DNA of 64,000 bases from Deinococcus planocerae (lineage in GTDB: Bacteria > Deinococcota > Deinococci > Deinococcales > Deinococcaceae): assembly GCF_002869765.1 (NCBI RefSeq), contig NZ_PNOR01000007.1, forward strand, positions 73,005 to 137,004, given 5' to 3'. The position numbers and the translations under genes are program-made. How positions within the stretch are numbered: the first letter of the stretch is position 1; each line of letters begins with the position of its first letter. The notes under the pieces were generated by a model. It was not told where the DNA came from and searched no databases. It saw nothing but the letters and a program-made list of their open reading frames with translations. Shown here one piece after another: positions 48,680 through 63,442 of the stretch.

Positions 48680-48730
48680 ACATCCTCACATGCCCCACTC
48701 AAGGGCGGGGTTTTGCTCGTATGCTCAGCT

Positions 48731-48943
48731 ATGCTCAAGATGAAAGCCGCCTGCGAGCATTGCCGGACGCCTCTGACCGCAGACGGCGAAGCGACGATCT
48801 GCTCCTTTGAGTGCACCTTCTGCCCGGCCTGTGCCGAGGCGATGGATCACGTCTGTCCCAACTGTGGAGGTGAGCTGGTCACGCGGCCCCGGCGAACCCG
48901 CTCACTCGTTTCGGCGGCCATAGGCCGGTTCACGCGGCGCTGA
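48731..48943 (+). CDS. DUF1272 zinc-ribbon-like protein, 70 aa
   Basis: A short Cys-rich protein with CEHC, CSFECTFCPACAEAM and CPNCGGELVTRP. The Cys pairs fit two zinc-binding knuckles and match the DUF1272 family closely. The basic tail RRTRSLVSAAIGRFTRR is longer than usual. TATGCT lies 5 nt before the ATG at 48731. Role unknown. Confidence 0.85.
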   Translation: MLKMKAACEHCRTPLTADGEATICSFECTFCPACAEAMDHVCPNCGGELVTRPRRTRSLVSAAIGRFTRR

Positions 48944-49437
48944 GAGGAAACGGGCACAACCCGGCATCCCGCTCCCCCTCGACCTCAGCGGGAGGGAGAA
49001 GGCATCGTCCCAGCAGGATTGCTGGTCACACGCCCCCTCACCCCGGCCCTCTCTGCAAGCAGCTCTACGAGTCCCGCAGGGGGAGAGGGAGAAAAGAAGC
49101 GGGAGCTGTTGCGCTATTCAAAACGTCTCTCCGGACGTCCGATGAGTGGCGGAGAGTGGACGGTCCTGGCCCACGGCCCCGCCTTGCTCGCGCAGCGAGA
49201 CGGTGGGGTGGCGACTGGGACGCGACAAGATCACACCTTGCGTTCAGAAGAACCTAACCACCCGCACCGCCCGTGTGTCCTTGCCTAGCGCAGCGCCGCT
49301 CCCCCAGCCCCCTCCGGGGGTAGGGGGCTGGGGGGTGGGAGCCAACCGTGGCAAGTCGCCCGGCCAACCACAGAACCATTTCTCTGCCACCCAGAGAACT
49401 AACGAAGGTCCCCACAACACCTCCGCCTGCTTTCCCC
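48944..49437. other. Gene-poor interval with inverted repeats
   Basis: About 500 bp with no supported gene. Between about 49030 and 49095 a CCCCTCACCCCGGCCCTCTC arm faces a GGGGGAGAGGGAG arm, and a stronger hairpin lies at 49301-49334. Both look like dispersed intergenic repeats. The open frames crossing this interval have no start signal and a repeat-driven composition. Confidence 0.45.
49301..49334. repeat. Inverted repeat, 13-bp arms
   Basis: CCCCCAGCCCCCT (49301-49313) pairs perfectly with 49322-49334 around an 8-nt loop, and outer GCTC/GGGAGC bases can extend it. It is probably an intergenic repeat element, with possible terminator use. Confidence 0.5.
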
Positions 49438-49443
49438 TACCCT
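49438..49443 (+). promoter_or_regulatory. Leaderless -10 element (TACCCT) of kynU
   Basis: TACCCT lies 6 nt before the ATG at 49450. Confidence 0.6.
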
Positions 49444-49449
49444 GATCCC

Positions 49450-50703
49450 ATGACCCCCGACCTCGCCACCCTCCGCGCCCTGGACGCCCGCGACCCCCTA
49501 GCCTCCAAACGGGGCGAGTTCCTGATCCCAGGCGGCGTGACCTACCTCGACGGCAACAGCCTCGGCGTGCTGCCCGCCCGCGTGCCGGAACGGGTGGAGA
49601 AGGTGGTGCGCGAGGAATGGGGCCAGGACCTGATCCGCTCTTGGAATACACACGGCTGGATCAATCTGCCCGCCCGCGTCGGAGCACGCATCGCGCGGCT
49701 CATCGGCGCCGACGCGGACGAGGTGGTCGCCGCCGACAGCACGAGCGTGAACCTCTTCAAGGTGCTCGCGGCAGCCATACACGTGAGTGCGGGACGGGAC
49801 CCCAAGCGGCGTGTGATCCTGGCCGACGAGGGCAACTTCCCCACCGACCTCTACATCGCGCAGGGTCTCGCCGGACTCGTTGGCGAGGCACGGGCGGAGG
49901 TGCGGCTGGTGTCCACGGACGCCATCGCGGACGCCGTGACCGACGACACCGCCGTCGTGATGCTCACCCAGGTCGATTACCGCACGGGCGAGCGCCACCA
50001 CCTTCGGGAGATGACCCGGCACGTCCACGAGCGGGGCGCCCTCATCATCTGGGACCTCGCCCACAGCGCCGGGGCCTTCCCGGTGGACCTGAACGGGGCG
50101 GGGGCAGACTTCGCGGTCGGCTGCGGGTACAAGTACCTGAACGGGGGACCGGGGGCGCCCGCCTTCCTGTACGTCGCGCGCCGTCACCAGCCCCACGCCC
50201 CGAACGTGCTCAGCGGCTGGATGGGCCACGCCTCCCCCTTCGAGTTCACCTCGCGGTACACGGGCGCGTCCGGCATCCGCCAGTACCAGACGGGCACGCC
50301 GAGCATCCTGGCCCTGAGCGCCCTCGACGCCGCGCTGGAGGTCTTCGAGGACGTGGACCTCGCCCAGCTCCGCGACAAGTCCCTGAGCCTCACCCGCACC
50401 TTTATCGACCTGATGGGGCCCCTCTGCGCCCGGCACGGCTTCCGGCTCGTCACCCCCGAGGACGACGAGCGGCGCGGCAGCCAGGTCAGCTACGCCCACC
50501 CGCACGGCTATGAGGTCATGCAGGCCCTGATCGCGGCGGGGGTGATCGGCGACTTCCGCGCGCCCGATCTGCTGCGCTTCGGCTTCACCCCGCTCTACAC
50601 CAGCCACGAGGACGTGTGGCACGCGGTGCAGACCCTCGACATCATCATGCGCGAGGGCCGCTGGCAGGACGCCCGCTACGCCGAACGGAACGCGGTGACC
50701 TGA
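49450..50703 (+). CDS. kynU: Kynureninase
   Basis: A 417-residue PLP enzyme of aminotransferase fold. The PLP Lys is Lys228 in GCGYKYLNGGPG; WDLAHSAGAFPVDLNG holds the Asp that contacts the pyridine nitrogen, and YLDGNSLG is the N-terminal mark. It splits kynurenine to anthranilate and alanine. It starts a three-gene unit with tryptophan 2,3-dioxygenase one base downstream. Confidence 0.96.
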   Translation: MTPDLATLRALDARDPLASKRGEFLIPGGVTYLDGNSLGVLPARVPERVEKVVREEWGQDLIRSWNTHGWINLPARVGARIARLIGADADEVVAADSTSVNLFKVLAAAIHVSAGRDPKRRVILADEGNFPTDLYIAQGLAGLVGEARAEVRLVSTDAIADAVTDDTAVVMLTQVDYRTGERHHLREMTRHVHERGALIIWDLAHSAGAFPVDLNGAGADFAVGCGYKYLNGGPGAPAFLYVARRHQPHAPNVLSGWMGHASPFEFTSRYTGASGIRQYQTGTPSILALSALDAALEVFEDVDLAQLRDKSLSLTRTFIDLMGPLCARHGFRLVTPEDDERRGSQVSYAHPHGYEVMQALIAAGVIGDFRAPDLLRFGFTPLYTSHEDVWHAVQTLDIIMREGRWQDARYAERNAVT

Positions 50704-50704
50704 G

Positions 50705-51544
<840 letters not shown>

Positions 51545-51558
51545 GCCAGGAGGCCGCG

Positions 51559-52026
51559 ATGGAGACCCGCCCCCCGCTTCCGCCCTTCACCCTCGAGACG
51601 GCGACCCGGAAGGTCCGCCTGGCCGAGGATGCCTGGAACAGCCGCGACCCCGCGCGGGTGGCGCTCGCCTACACGCTGGGGAGCCGCTGGCGCAACCGCT
51701 CGGAGTTCTTCACCGGGCGGGAGGCGATCACCGCCTTTCTGACCCGCAAGTGGGCGCGCGAACTGGACTACCGGCTCATCAAGGAGCTGTGGGCCTTCCA
51801 CGGGCACCGCGTCGCCGTCCGCTTCTGCTACGAGTGGCACGACGAGGCGGGGCAGTGGACCCGCTCCTACGGCAACGAGCAATGGGAGTTCGACGATCAT
51901 GGGCTGATGCGGCGGCGCGAGGCGAGCATCAACGACGTGTCCATCGCGCCGGAGGACCGCCTCTTTCGGTGGGGGGCGGGGCCGCGCCCAGAGGATCACC
52001 CCGGGCTGACGGAACTGGGGCTGTAA
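51559..52026 (+). CDS. SnoaL-like / DUF1348 protein, 155 aa
   Basis: A nuclear-transport-factor-2-fold protein: [43 protein letters not shown]-type aromatic strands and [11 protein letters not shown] fit DUF1348. The cone fold often holds a small ligand. ATG 51559 is preferred to the overlapping GTG at 51541 because AGGAGG lies 5 nt upstream of it. As the third gene of the kyn unit it may act on a pathway compound, but no catalytic evidence is seen. Confidence 0.82.
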   Translation: METRPPLPPFTLETATRKVRLAEDAWNSRDPARVALAYTLGSRWRNRSEFFTGREAITAFLTRKWARELDYRLIKELWAFHGHRVAVRFCYEWHDEAGQWTRSYGNEQWEFDDHGLMRRREASINDVSIAPEDRLFRWGAGPRPEDHPGLTELGL

Positions 52027-52096
52027 CCCGGCACCTCGCCAAAATGCCCCCTCACGGGGAGAAAACGTTTCGCGGGGGTGCCGCGGTTTGACCCGC

Positions 52097-52924
52097 CTAC
52101 CCCTCCTCCCCCCGCTCGCCGTACTTGCCCTCCAGGTAACGGCGGTGGGCATCGAGGGTCCGGGACTGGGCCCTTTGCCGCTCGCGGACGACCTCACCCA
52201 TGCGGCGCTCGATTAGGGTGAGCTGGCCGAGGAGCAGGCGGTCGGCCTCCGGGGTGCGGGGGGCGGCGCGGTAGGTCCGCAGGAGTTCGGGCAGGTCCTC
52301 GCGGGCGGCCTGCCGGGCGTCGAAGGCGTCGCGGCCCAGCGAGAGGTCACCCGAGGTCACCCGCAGGGCGTCCCGGGTGGCGATCACGGTGGCGTGCAGG
52401 GCGGCGCGGGTGGAAGGCGGCAGGGCGCGCTCACTTCCTCTCAACAGGGCGAGGAGCCCCGCCTCGTCGTCGGCGCCGCCACTTCCCAACGTGCCCGGCG
52501 CGTCCAGGGTCACGACGCCCACCTGATCCTCGCGCGCCCGGATGAGGTGGGCCGCCCGCCGCGCCGTCCACACCGCCCCGAAGGTGGCGAGCAGGAGGGT
52601 GAAGGCGAGCATCCACCCCGCCACGTCGCTTCCGAAGGCCGTGCCCACCCCGAGGAGCAGCAGCAGCGGCCCGAGCAGCACCGCCCCCAGCACGCACAGC
52701 GCGAGGAGCACGAACAGCCCTGCCGCCCGCCGCGCCACGCTGGCCCCGCGCCGCAGCGTTTCCCCCGGCCTCCCGCCCGGTCGCTCGGACGGCAACCACG
52801 GGTCCCGTCCCGAGAGATCGAGATTCGCCGGGGAGAGCCGCCGGGCGGGCCGAATCAGGTATCGCACCACCCGCGAGCCGGTGCGGGCGGCGGTGAAGAC
52901 GGTGAGGGGATTCACGGGCGCCAT
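52097..52924 (-). CDS. Membrane protein of unknown function, 275 aa
   Basis: Two adjacent transmembrane helices (about 67-92 and 100-122) split the protein into a basic N-terminal part and a helical cytoplasmic part of 150 residues rich in Arg, Leu and Ala (LGQLTLIERRMGEVVRERQR), probably coiled-coil. No family was recognised. TACCCT lies 8 nt before the ATG on the minus strand. Confidence 0.7.
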   Translation of the reverse strand: MAPVNPLTVFTAARTGSRVVRYLIRPARRLSPANLDLSGRDPWLPSERPGGRPGETLRRGASVARRAAGLFVLLALCVLGAVLLGPLLLLLGVGTAFGSDVAGWMLAFTLLLATFGAVWTARRAAHLIRAREDQVGVVTLDAPGTLGSGGADDEAGLLALLRGSERALPPSTRAALHATVIATRDALRVTSGDLSLGRDAFDARQAAREDLPELLRTYRAAPRTPEADRLLLGQLTLIERRMGEVVRERQRAQSRTLDAHRRYLEGKYGERGEEG

Positions 52925-52970
52925 GATTCTTCAGGGTACGCGAGGGGGGCCGGGCCGGTTCCCGCGCGGC

Positions 52971-53495
<525 letters not shown>

Positions 53496-53553
53496 GGGAA
53501 CGAGGTACCCCTCCCCCGCTGGCGGCTGGCCGCCGGACGCGGCCTGACCCCCC

Positions 53554-54150
53554 TCAGTCGTCGTCGTAGCGCTCCTCCTTGAAGGGGTCGCCCCGCATGT
53601 GGTACCCGTTGCGTTCCCAGAACCCGGGCTGGTCGGCGGCCATGAACTCCAGCCCGTTCAGCCACTTCGCACTCTTCCAGAAGTACAGGTGCGGCACGAC
53701 GAGCCGGAGGGGTCCGCCGTGCTCCGCGTCCAGCGGCTCGCCGTCGAAGGTGTGCGCGAGGAGGTTCTCGGGCCGGGTGAAGTCTTCCAGGCTGAGGTTG
53801 GTCGTGTACCCGCCCACGCTGTGCTGCATGACGTGGGTCGCGCCCGGGAGCAGCCTGAGGTGCTCCATCAGGTCCACCACGCGCACGCCCGTCCAGGTCG
53901 TGCCCAGCTTGCTCCAGTGGGTCACGCAGTGGATGTCGTACGTCAGCGTGGTCTGCGGCAGGGCGAGGAGGTCTTCCCAGGTGAAGGTCTTCTCCTCGGC
54001 CAGCCCGGAGATGCGGACGACCACATCCTGCGGTGCGTAACGTTGGGTGGGGCCATAGGTCAGCACGGGGAAGCGGGTGGTGAGCGTCTGGCCGGGAGGC
54101 ACCCGCCCCCCCATGTCGTCATCGGGCTTCTTGAAGAACTTGCCGAGCAT
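53554..54150 (-). CDS. Molybdopterin-dependent oxidoreductase (sulfite oxidase/MsrP-like)
   Basis: A 198-residue protein with the sulfite-oxidase Moco domain. The Mo-binding Cys is Cys75 in YDIHCVTHWSKLGTTWTG, and GGYTTNLSLEDF and GGPLRLVVPHLYFWKSAKW complete the fold. There is no signal peptide or twin-Arg motif from the chosen ATG 54150, so a cytoplasmic site is likely; YedY/MsrP relatives repair oxidised Met in the envelope. It lies directly upstream of mug, with which it may share a transcript. Confidence 0.88.
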   Translation of the reverse strand: MLGKFFKKPDDDMGGRVPPGQTLTTRFPVLTYGPTQRYAPQDVVVRISGLAEEKTFTWEDLLALPQTTLTYDIHCVTHWSKLGTTWTGVRVVDLMEHLRLLPGATHVMQHSVGGYTTNLSLEDFTRPENLLAHTFDGEPLDAEHGGPLRLVVPHLYFWKSAKWLNGLEFMAADQPGFWERNGYHMRGDPFKEERYDDD

Positions 54151-54281
54151 GGCTGTATTTGACGGCCTGGGGAGGGGAGTCGGTATGGGGAGGCCCACCT
54201 TTCCCCATCAGGTGAAGGAATCCGCTAGGCCCAGGTGAGCGCGGCCCCAACCCAATCTGAAGGCTCGCCGTCAGAAAATAG

Positions 54282-54337
54282 AGAGGTCGGGAGGTGTACA
54301 GTGCACACCAAGACCGGGGTGACCTCTTTTCCCCGGT
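54282..54337 (+). promoter_or_regulatory. Structured leader of the ParB-like gene
   Basis: An imperfect palindrome, GGTGTACAGTGCACACC, lies at about 54292-54308 and contains a possible -10 (TACAGT). AGAGGTC (54282-54288) can pair with GACCTCT (54321-54327, followed by TTT), and ACCGGGG (54313-54319) with CCCCGGT (54331-54337). The two stems are mutually exclusive in part. This may be an operator, an attenuator or both. Confidence 0.4.
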
Positions 54338-54384
54338 AGTCCATGCCCCGGTCCGGCGCCCGCTGTGGCGCGAGGAGACCCTGC

Positions 54385-55305
<921 letters not shown>

Positions 55306-55322
55306 AGCCCCCGAACAGATGC

Positions 55323-55366
55323 GGCGGGAGGTGACCCTGGCGAACGAAGCTTCGGCACCTCCCGCC
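55323..55366 (+). terminator. Terminator of the ParB-like gene
   Basis: A perfect 11-bp stem (55323-55333 with 55356-55366), followed by CCTCTCCTTTG. Confidence 0.65.
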
Positions 55367-55413
55367 CCTCTCCTTTGCCTGAGCGGCGGGTTCCTCGGAA
55401 GGCCACAACAAAA

Positions 55414-55434
55414 AACCCCGCCCGAGGCGAGGTT
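55414..55434 (-). terminator. Terminator of tRNA-Ile
   Basis: A 9-bp stem (one G-U pair) with loop TCG, followed on the minus strand by TTTTTTGTTGT. It lies 10 nt past the tRNA 3' end. Confidence 0.85.
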
Positions 55435-55443
55435 CTGTGCTCT

Positions 55444-55520
<77 letters not shown>

Positions 55521-55597
55521 GTATCACGGTTCACCGGCCCCTGCGGACGGCGGGTGCCAATTTAGCAGGCGAACCGTGAAGTGTCAACGCCAGGCAC

Positions 55598-55882
55598 TCA
55601 CCCCGGGGTGACCTGCACGCCCCGCCAGAAGGCCACCCGGTCGGCGACCATGCGCGCGGCCTCCTTGGGCTCCGGGTAGAACCACGCGGCGTCGGGGTTG
55701 ACTTGGCCGTCCACCTCCAGGGTGTGGTAGCTCGCCGTGCCCTTCCAGGGGCAGACGGTGTGGGTGGCGCTCGGGCGCAAGTAGACAGAATTCACGCTCC
55801 CACGCGGGAAATAGTGGTTGCCCTCCACGATCACCGTGTCGTCCGACTCGGCGATGACCTGTCCGTTCCAGATCGCCTTCAT
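55598..55882 (-). CDS. DUF427-domain protein, 94 aa
   Basis: A 94-residue DUF427 protein, starting MKAIWNGQVIAESDDTVIVE, with HYFPRGSVN and the typical CPWKGTASYHTL. The conserved Cys-Pro-Trp-Lys and Tyr-His residues may form a ligand site; function unknown. TACTCT lies 6 nt before this ATG on the minus strand, which excludes the longer in-frame start. Confidence 0.88.
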   Translation of the reverse strand: MKAIWNGQVIAESDDTVIVEGNHYFPRGSVNSVYLRPSATHTVCPWKGTASYHTLEVDGQVNPDAAWFYPEPKEAARMVADRVAFWRGVQVTPG

Positions 55883-55888
55883 ATCCCC

Positions 55889-55894
55889 AGAGTA
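55889..55894 (-). promoter_or_regulatory. Leaderless -10 element (TACTCT)
   Basis: TACTCT on the minus strand, 6 nt before the ATG of the DUF427 gene. Confidence 0.55.
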
Positions 55895-55920
55895 CCCGAC
55901 GCGGGTGAACCGCTGACCCA

Positions 55921-55949
55921 TTGACAAGGCCGCAGGATGAGTGCTCAAT
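55921..55949 (+). promoter_or_regulatory. Promoter of the amylase gene
   Basis: TTGACA (55921-55926), a 17-bp spacer and a weak -10 CTCAAT (55944-55949). A GAGG ribosome site precedes ATG 55959, so the leader would be short. Confidence 0.45.
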
Positions 55950-55958
55950 AGAGGTCAA

Positions 55959-59030
<3,072 letters not shown>

Positions 59031-59050
59031 CCCCTTACACTGGGCGCGAC

Positions 59051-59080
59051 GCGGGAGGCTGCCACGCCGGGGCCTCCCGC
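59051..59080 (+). terminator. Terminator of the amylase gene
   Basis: A perfect 9-bp stem (59051-59059 with 59072-59080), followed by CGCTTCTTGCC. Confidence 0.6.
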
Positions 59081-59101
59081 CGCTTCTTGCCCTGCGCCCG
59101 C

Positions 59102-59123
59102 CTGACATAGGGCTGACAAAGGG
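59102..59123 (+). promoter_or_regulatory. Pho-box-like direct repeat before the PhoU-like/Pit operon
   Basis: CTGACATAGGG and CTGACAAAGGG are two 11-bp near-identical units in tandem, the unit length of PhoB sites. On the opposite strand they read TGTCAG with 11-bp spacing, as at 7745 and 43626. A -10-like GAGAAT follows at 59127-59132. The downstream genes handle phosphate, so control by phosphate fits. Confidence 0.45.
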
Positions 59124-59145
59124 GCGGAGAATGGGAGGGATTGTC

Positions 59146-59784
<639 letters not shown>

Positions 59785-59802
59785 AGCGGGAGCCTCTGAC
59801 CC

Positions 59803-60804
<1,002 letters not shown>

Positions 60805-60922
60805 GGGGGAAGCGGTCAGCGAGGACGGAGGGGGCGTTCCCGGAAAGGGGGCGCCCTCTTCTCTTCAGGCGTCGCCGCATTTGCAGGGGCAGGCTCCAGG
60901 TTGCGTCACTACACTGCGAGAC

Positions 60923-61192
60923 GTGTTGACCGTTGTGCTTGTGATCGTCGTGGCTCTGGCGCTGCTGGCCGTGCTGCTGGCGACTCGCCCCCGAAGAGTG
61001 CCGAAGAGTTCACCCGCTGGCAAAAACGCCGAACTGCATTGGGAGCGAAAGATATTGAGTCAGACGCTCGGCAACCGGGGAGCGATGGAACGTGCCGTCA
61101 CGGCCAAACGCCGCAACTACCCTCGTGCCTCCCGGGCCGACCTGCTGGAGATGGTCCACGACGAGTACGTCCGGGACCGCAACCGCTCGTAA
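60923..61192 (+). CDS. Small single-span membrane protein, 89 aa
   Basis: An N-terminal transmembrane helix (TVVLVIVVALALLAVLLA) is followed by a basic, helical cytoplasmic tail (RAVTAKRRNYPRASRADLL). TACACT lies 7 nt before GTG 60923, so this start is likelier than an upstream one. No family was recognised. Confidence 0.6.
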   Translation: MLTVVLVIVVALALLAVLLATRPRRVPKSSPAGKNAELHWERKILSQTLGNRGAMERAVTAKRRNYPRASRADLLEMVHDEYVRDRNRS

Positions 61193-61196
61193 GCCG

Positions 61197-61991
61197 TCAG
61201 CTCCCGACCCGCTCCCGGCTCGCCCACAATTCCACCAGCCCGCGCAGGGTCAGCGTCTCGTCATAGTGATCGATCTCGCGGCAGATGCCTTCCACGGTGC
61301 GGGCAAAGCCCCCGGTGGCGACGGCGACGGCGGGGCCCGGCAGCTCGGCGCGGATGCGGCGCAACAGGCCGTCCACCATCTCGGCGTAGCCGTAGACGAG
61401 GCCCGATTGCAGGGCGTGGACGGTGTTCTTGCCGATGGCCGATTGCGGAGCTTCGAGAGCGATGCGGGGCAACTTGGCGGCGCGGGCGAACAAGGCGTCG
61501 GCGCTGACCTGGGCGCCCGTGGCGAGGATGCCCCCGACGAAGCGGCGGCCCCGCCCGATCACGTCGAAGTTGGTGCTCGTGCCGAAGTCCACGACGACGG
61601 CGTACTCGTGTGTGCCCAGGTACCGCTCGGCCCCGAAGAGGTTGCACAACCGGTCGGCACCGATGGCGTCGGGCTGGTCGAGTTCCACCCGCACGTCGGG
61701 GAGGCTGGCGGCGGAGACCTCGAAGGGCTCGACCCCGAAGTGACGGCGCAGGGCGAGCGCATAGTTCTGGCCCACCGGGGGCGCCACGCTGCTCAGGACG
61801 GCGGCGCGGGGGGGCCGCGCACCCGCCAGGGTGAACAGGCCGTGGAGTTGCAGGGCGAGGTCGTCGGGGAGCACGTCCCGGTTGGTCCGCACGCGCCAGG
61901 TGTGGGTGAGGTTCAGGCCCTCTTCGGCGAGCCCCAAGACGGTGCTCGTGTTGCCGATGTCCACGGCGAGCAGGGGGAAGGCAGGGGGCAC
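61197..61991 (-). CDS. coaX: Type III pantothenate kinase
   Basis: A 264-residue ASKHA-fold kinase. The phosphate-1 motif is AVDIGNTSTVLG, the catalytic Asp lies in DAIGADRLCNLFGA, phosphate-2 is VVDFGTSTNFDV, and GGILATGAQVSADAL and ATGGFA follow. It phosphorylates pantothenate in the first step of CoA synthesis and needs a monovalent cation. GTG 61991 is the start because TAGAAT lies 6 nt upstream. Confidence 0.96.
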   Translation of the reverse strand: MPPAFPLLAVDIGNTSTVLGLAEEGLNLTHTWRVRTNRDVLPDDLALQLHGLFTLAGARPPRAAVLSSVAPPVGQNYALALRRHFGVEPFEVSAASLPDVRVELDQPDAIGADRLCNLFGAERYLGTHEYAVVVDFGTSTNFDVIGRGRRFVGGILATGAQVSADALFARAAKLPRIALEAPQSAIGKNTVHALQSGLVYGYAEMVDGLLRRIRAELPGPAVAVATGGFARTVEGICREIDHYDETLTLRGLVELWASRERVGS

Positions 61992-61997
61992 GCGGGC

Positions 61998-62003
61998 ATT
62001 CTA
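61998..62003 (-). promoter_or_regulatory. Leaderless -10 element (TAGAAT) of coaX
   Basis: TAGAAT on the minus strand, 6 nt before GTG 61991. Its TAG is also the stop codon of the upstream DUF1622 gene. Confidence 0.6.
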
Positions 62004-62348
62004 GGGCAGGCGGTTTTCGCTCCGGCTCACCTGGGGGGCCGCCTGCCGGGGCTCCTCGCGCAACTCGCGCGACAGGTAGAAGTCCAGGCCCGTACGGATC
62101 AGCGCCACCGCGCCCAGCCGCAGGATGTCCTGCCAGGTCGGCGCGCGCAGGGTCGACAGGATGTCCGCCGCGAGCAGGAACTCCAGCGCCAGAAGCAGGT
62201 AGCGGGCGAAGTCGAGCTGCACCGCCCGCACCCCCTCCCCCACCCGGCGCAGCGCCAGCAGCAGCCCCAGGGCGATGGTGAGCGCGGAGAGCAGCTCGAA
62301 GAGTTCTTCCAGCCACAGCGCGACCAGGCCCGCCAGTTCACCCAGCAT
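62001..62348 (-). CDS. DUF1622 membrane protein, 115 aa
   Basis: A 115-residue membrane protein with about three helices. The family signature FARYLLLALEFLLAADILST is followed by PTWQDILRLGAVALIRTGL, typical of DUF1622. Function unknown. GGAGGAGAGCC precedes the ATG. Confidence 0.88.
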   Translation of the reverse strand: MLGELAGLVALWLEELFELLSALTIALGLLLALRRVGEGVRAVQLDFARYLLLALEFLLAADILSTLRAPTWQDILRLGAVALIRTGLDFYLSRELREEPRQAAPQVSRSENRLP

Positions 62349-62465
62349 GGCTCTCCTCCATCCGTGCGGTCGTCATGGCCCCCAGCATAGGGACCACACG
62401 GCGGCGGCAGAGGGAGCCGAAGCCTTCACCCCCTGTGGCCTAGGCCGATCCCTGTTCTCCCCGGT

Positions 62466-63404
62466 TTACTGGAAGCTGCCCAGGTCGAGCGTCACGCTGT
62501 AGGCGCAGTTCGTGTCCGCCTCGGTGCGCAGGAGGAGTTCCACCCGGTCGCTCGCGCCGATTCCCGCCTTCAGGGGCTCGAAGTAGTAGACGAGGGTGCC
62601 CGTCCAGGTGCCGTCGGCCTCCCGCTTGAAGTCGTTGACGTAGCTGCTGCGCAGGGGCGCGATCACCCGGGGCTGGGCCGGGGTGCCCTGCGGTTGGGCC
62701 GGGGCGGCGCTCGCTGGAGGAGTCACCGCGGCCCCGGTGGTCGAGGGGGCCGGGGTGGTCGGGGAGGCGCCCTGCCCCGCGGTGGGAACTGCGGGGGCGC
62801 GCAGGCGCACGAGGTAGGCGCTGCGGGCCTTCTCGCTGGGGAGGCCGCGCACCTGCACGTCCACGCGAAGCTGTCCTGCGGGCAGAGCAGGAGAACGTGC
62901 CGGTCCCGTAGGTGCAGAGGTCACTGTCGTAGTTGAGGTTGTCGTATTTCCAGTTTGCGTTGTTTGGCTCGTTGCTACGGCAGTTACGCTTGTATTCCCA
63001 ACCGCATTAGGTAGGAACCCCGCATTGAAGGCATCCAGAGCATCCTTCACGCTGAGGTTGCGGAAGTTGTCGCGCGCCTCGACCGCCTGGAAGTAGAGCT
63101 GGTCGGCCTGCCCGCTCACGGTGACGGCGGCGGGGCGGCTTCCCCCCCGGTAGTCGGTGGGCGCGGCGAGCCAGCCCGTCAGGCACGCGTCGCCGCCGTC
63201 GAAGACCCTCACGGCCCCCTGCCCGGCGGCGAACTGGCCGCCCTGGACACTCAGGTCGAGGGTCTGGAAGGTGGGGACCGGATCGCGGCGGCCATACGCG
63301 CCGTCGATGACGTTCTTGGCGACTGTTTCCTCCAACTTGGGCACCCACGCGAGGGCCGGGGCGGAGAGCAGCACGGTGAGGGCGAGGAGGGTGGGTCTGC
63401 GCAT
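62466..63404 (-). CDS. Secreted protein with Thr-rich low-GC linker, 312 aa
   Basis: A signal peptide (LLALTVLLSAPALA) is followed by a beta-rich domain, a linker near residues 140-175 made of Thr, Ser, Val and Gln (TTQTGNTTTSTTTVTSAPTG), a Pro/Ala-rich linker and a C-terminal beta domain. DNA for the Thr-rich part (about 62900-63010) is strikingly AT-rich against the rest. No family was recognised. ATG 63404 has an AAGAGG site. The gene upstream encodes another exported-looking protein, and the two may be a unit. Confidence 0.75.
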   Translation of the reverse strand: MRRPTLLALTVLLSAPALAWVPKLEETVAKNVIDGAYGRRDPVPTFQTLDLSVQGGQFAAGQGAVRVFDGGDACLTGWLAAPTDYRGGSRPAAVTVSGQADQLYFQAVEARDNFRNLSVKDALDAFNAGFLPNAVGNTSVTAVATSQTTQTGNTTTSTTTVTSAPTGPARSPALPAGQLRVDVQVRGLPSEKARSAYLVRLRAPAVPTAGQGASPTTPAPSTTGAAVTPPASAAPAQPQGTPAQPRVIAPLRSSYVNDFKREADGTWTGTLVYYFEPLKAGIGASDRVELLLRTEADTNCAYSVTLDLGSFQ

Positions 63405-63442
63405 AGGGAACCTCTTAACGGTTGGGGGTGACGGAGGCCTGA

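Noticed and set aside
48944..49449. Possible small genes in the 500-bp interval before kynU
   Set aside because: The frames come from repeat-like GC tracts and have no start signal; kynU has a leaderless promoter at 49438 that fixes its start.
55937..55951. Four-codon ORF (MSAQ) before the amylase start as a leader peptide
   Set aside because: It lies inside the predicted promoter, upstream of or at the transcription start, so it would not be in the mRNA.
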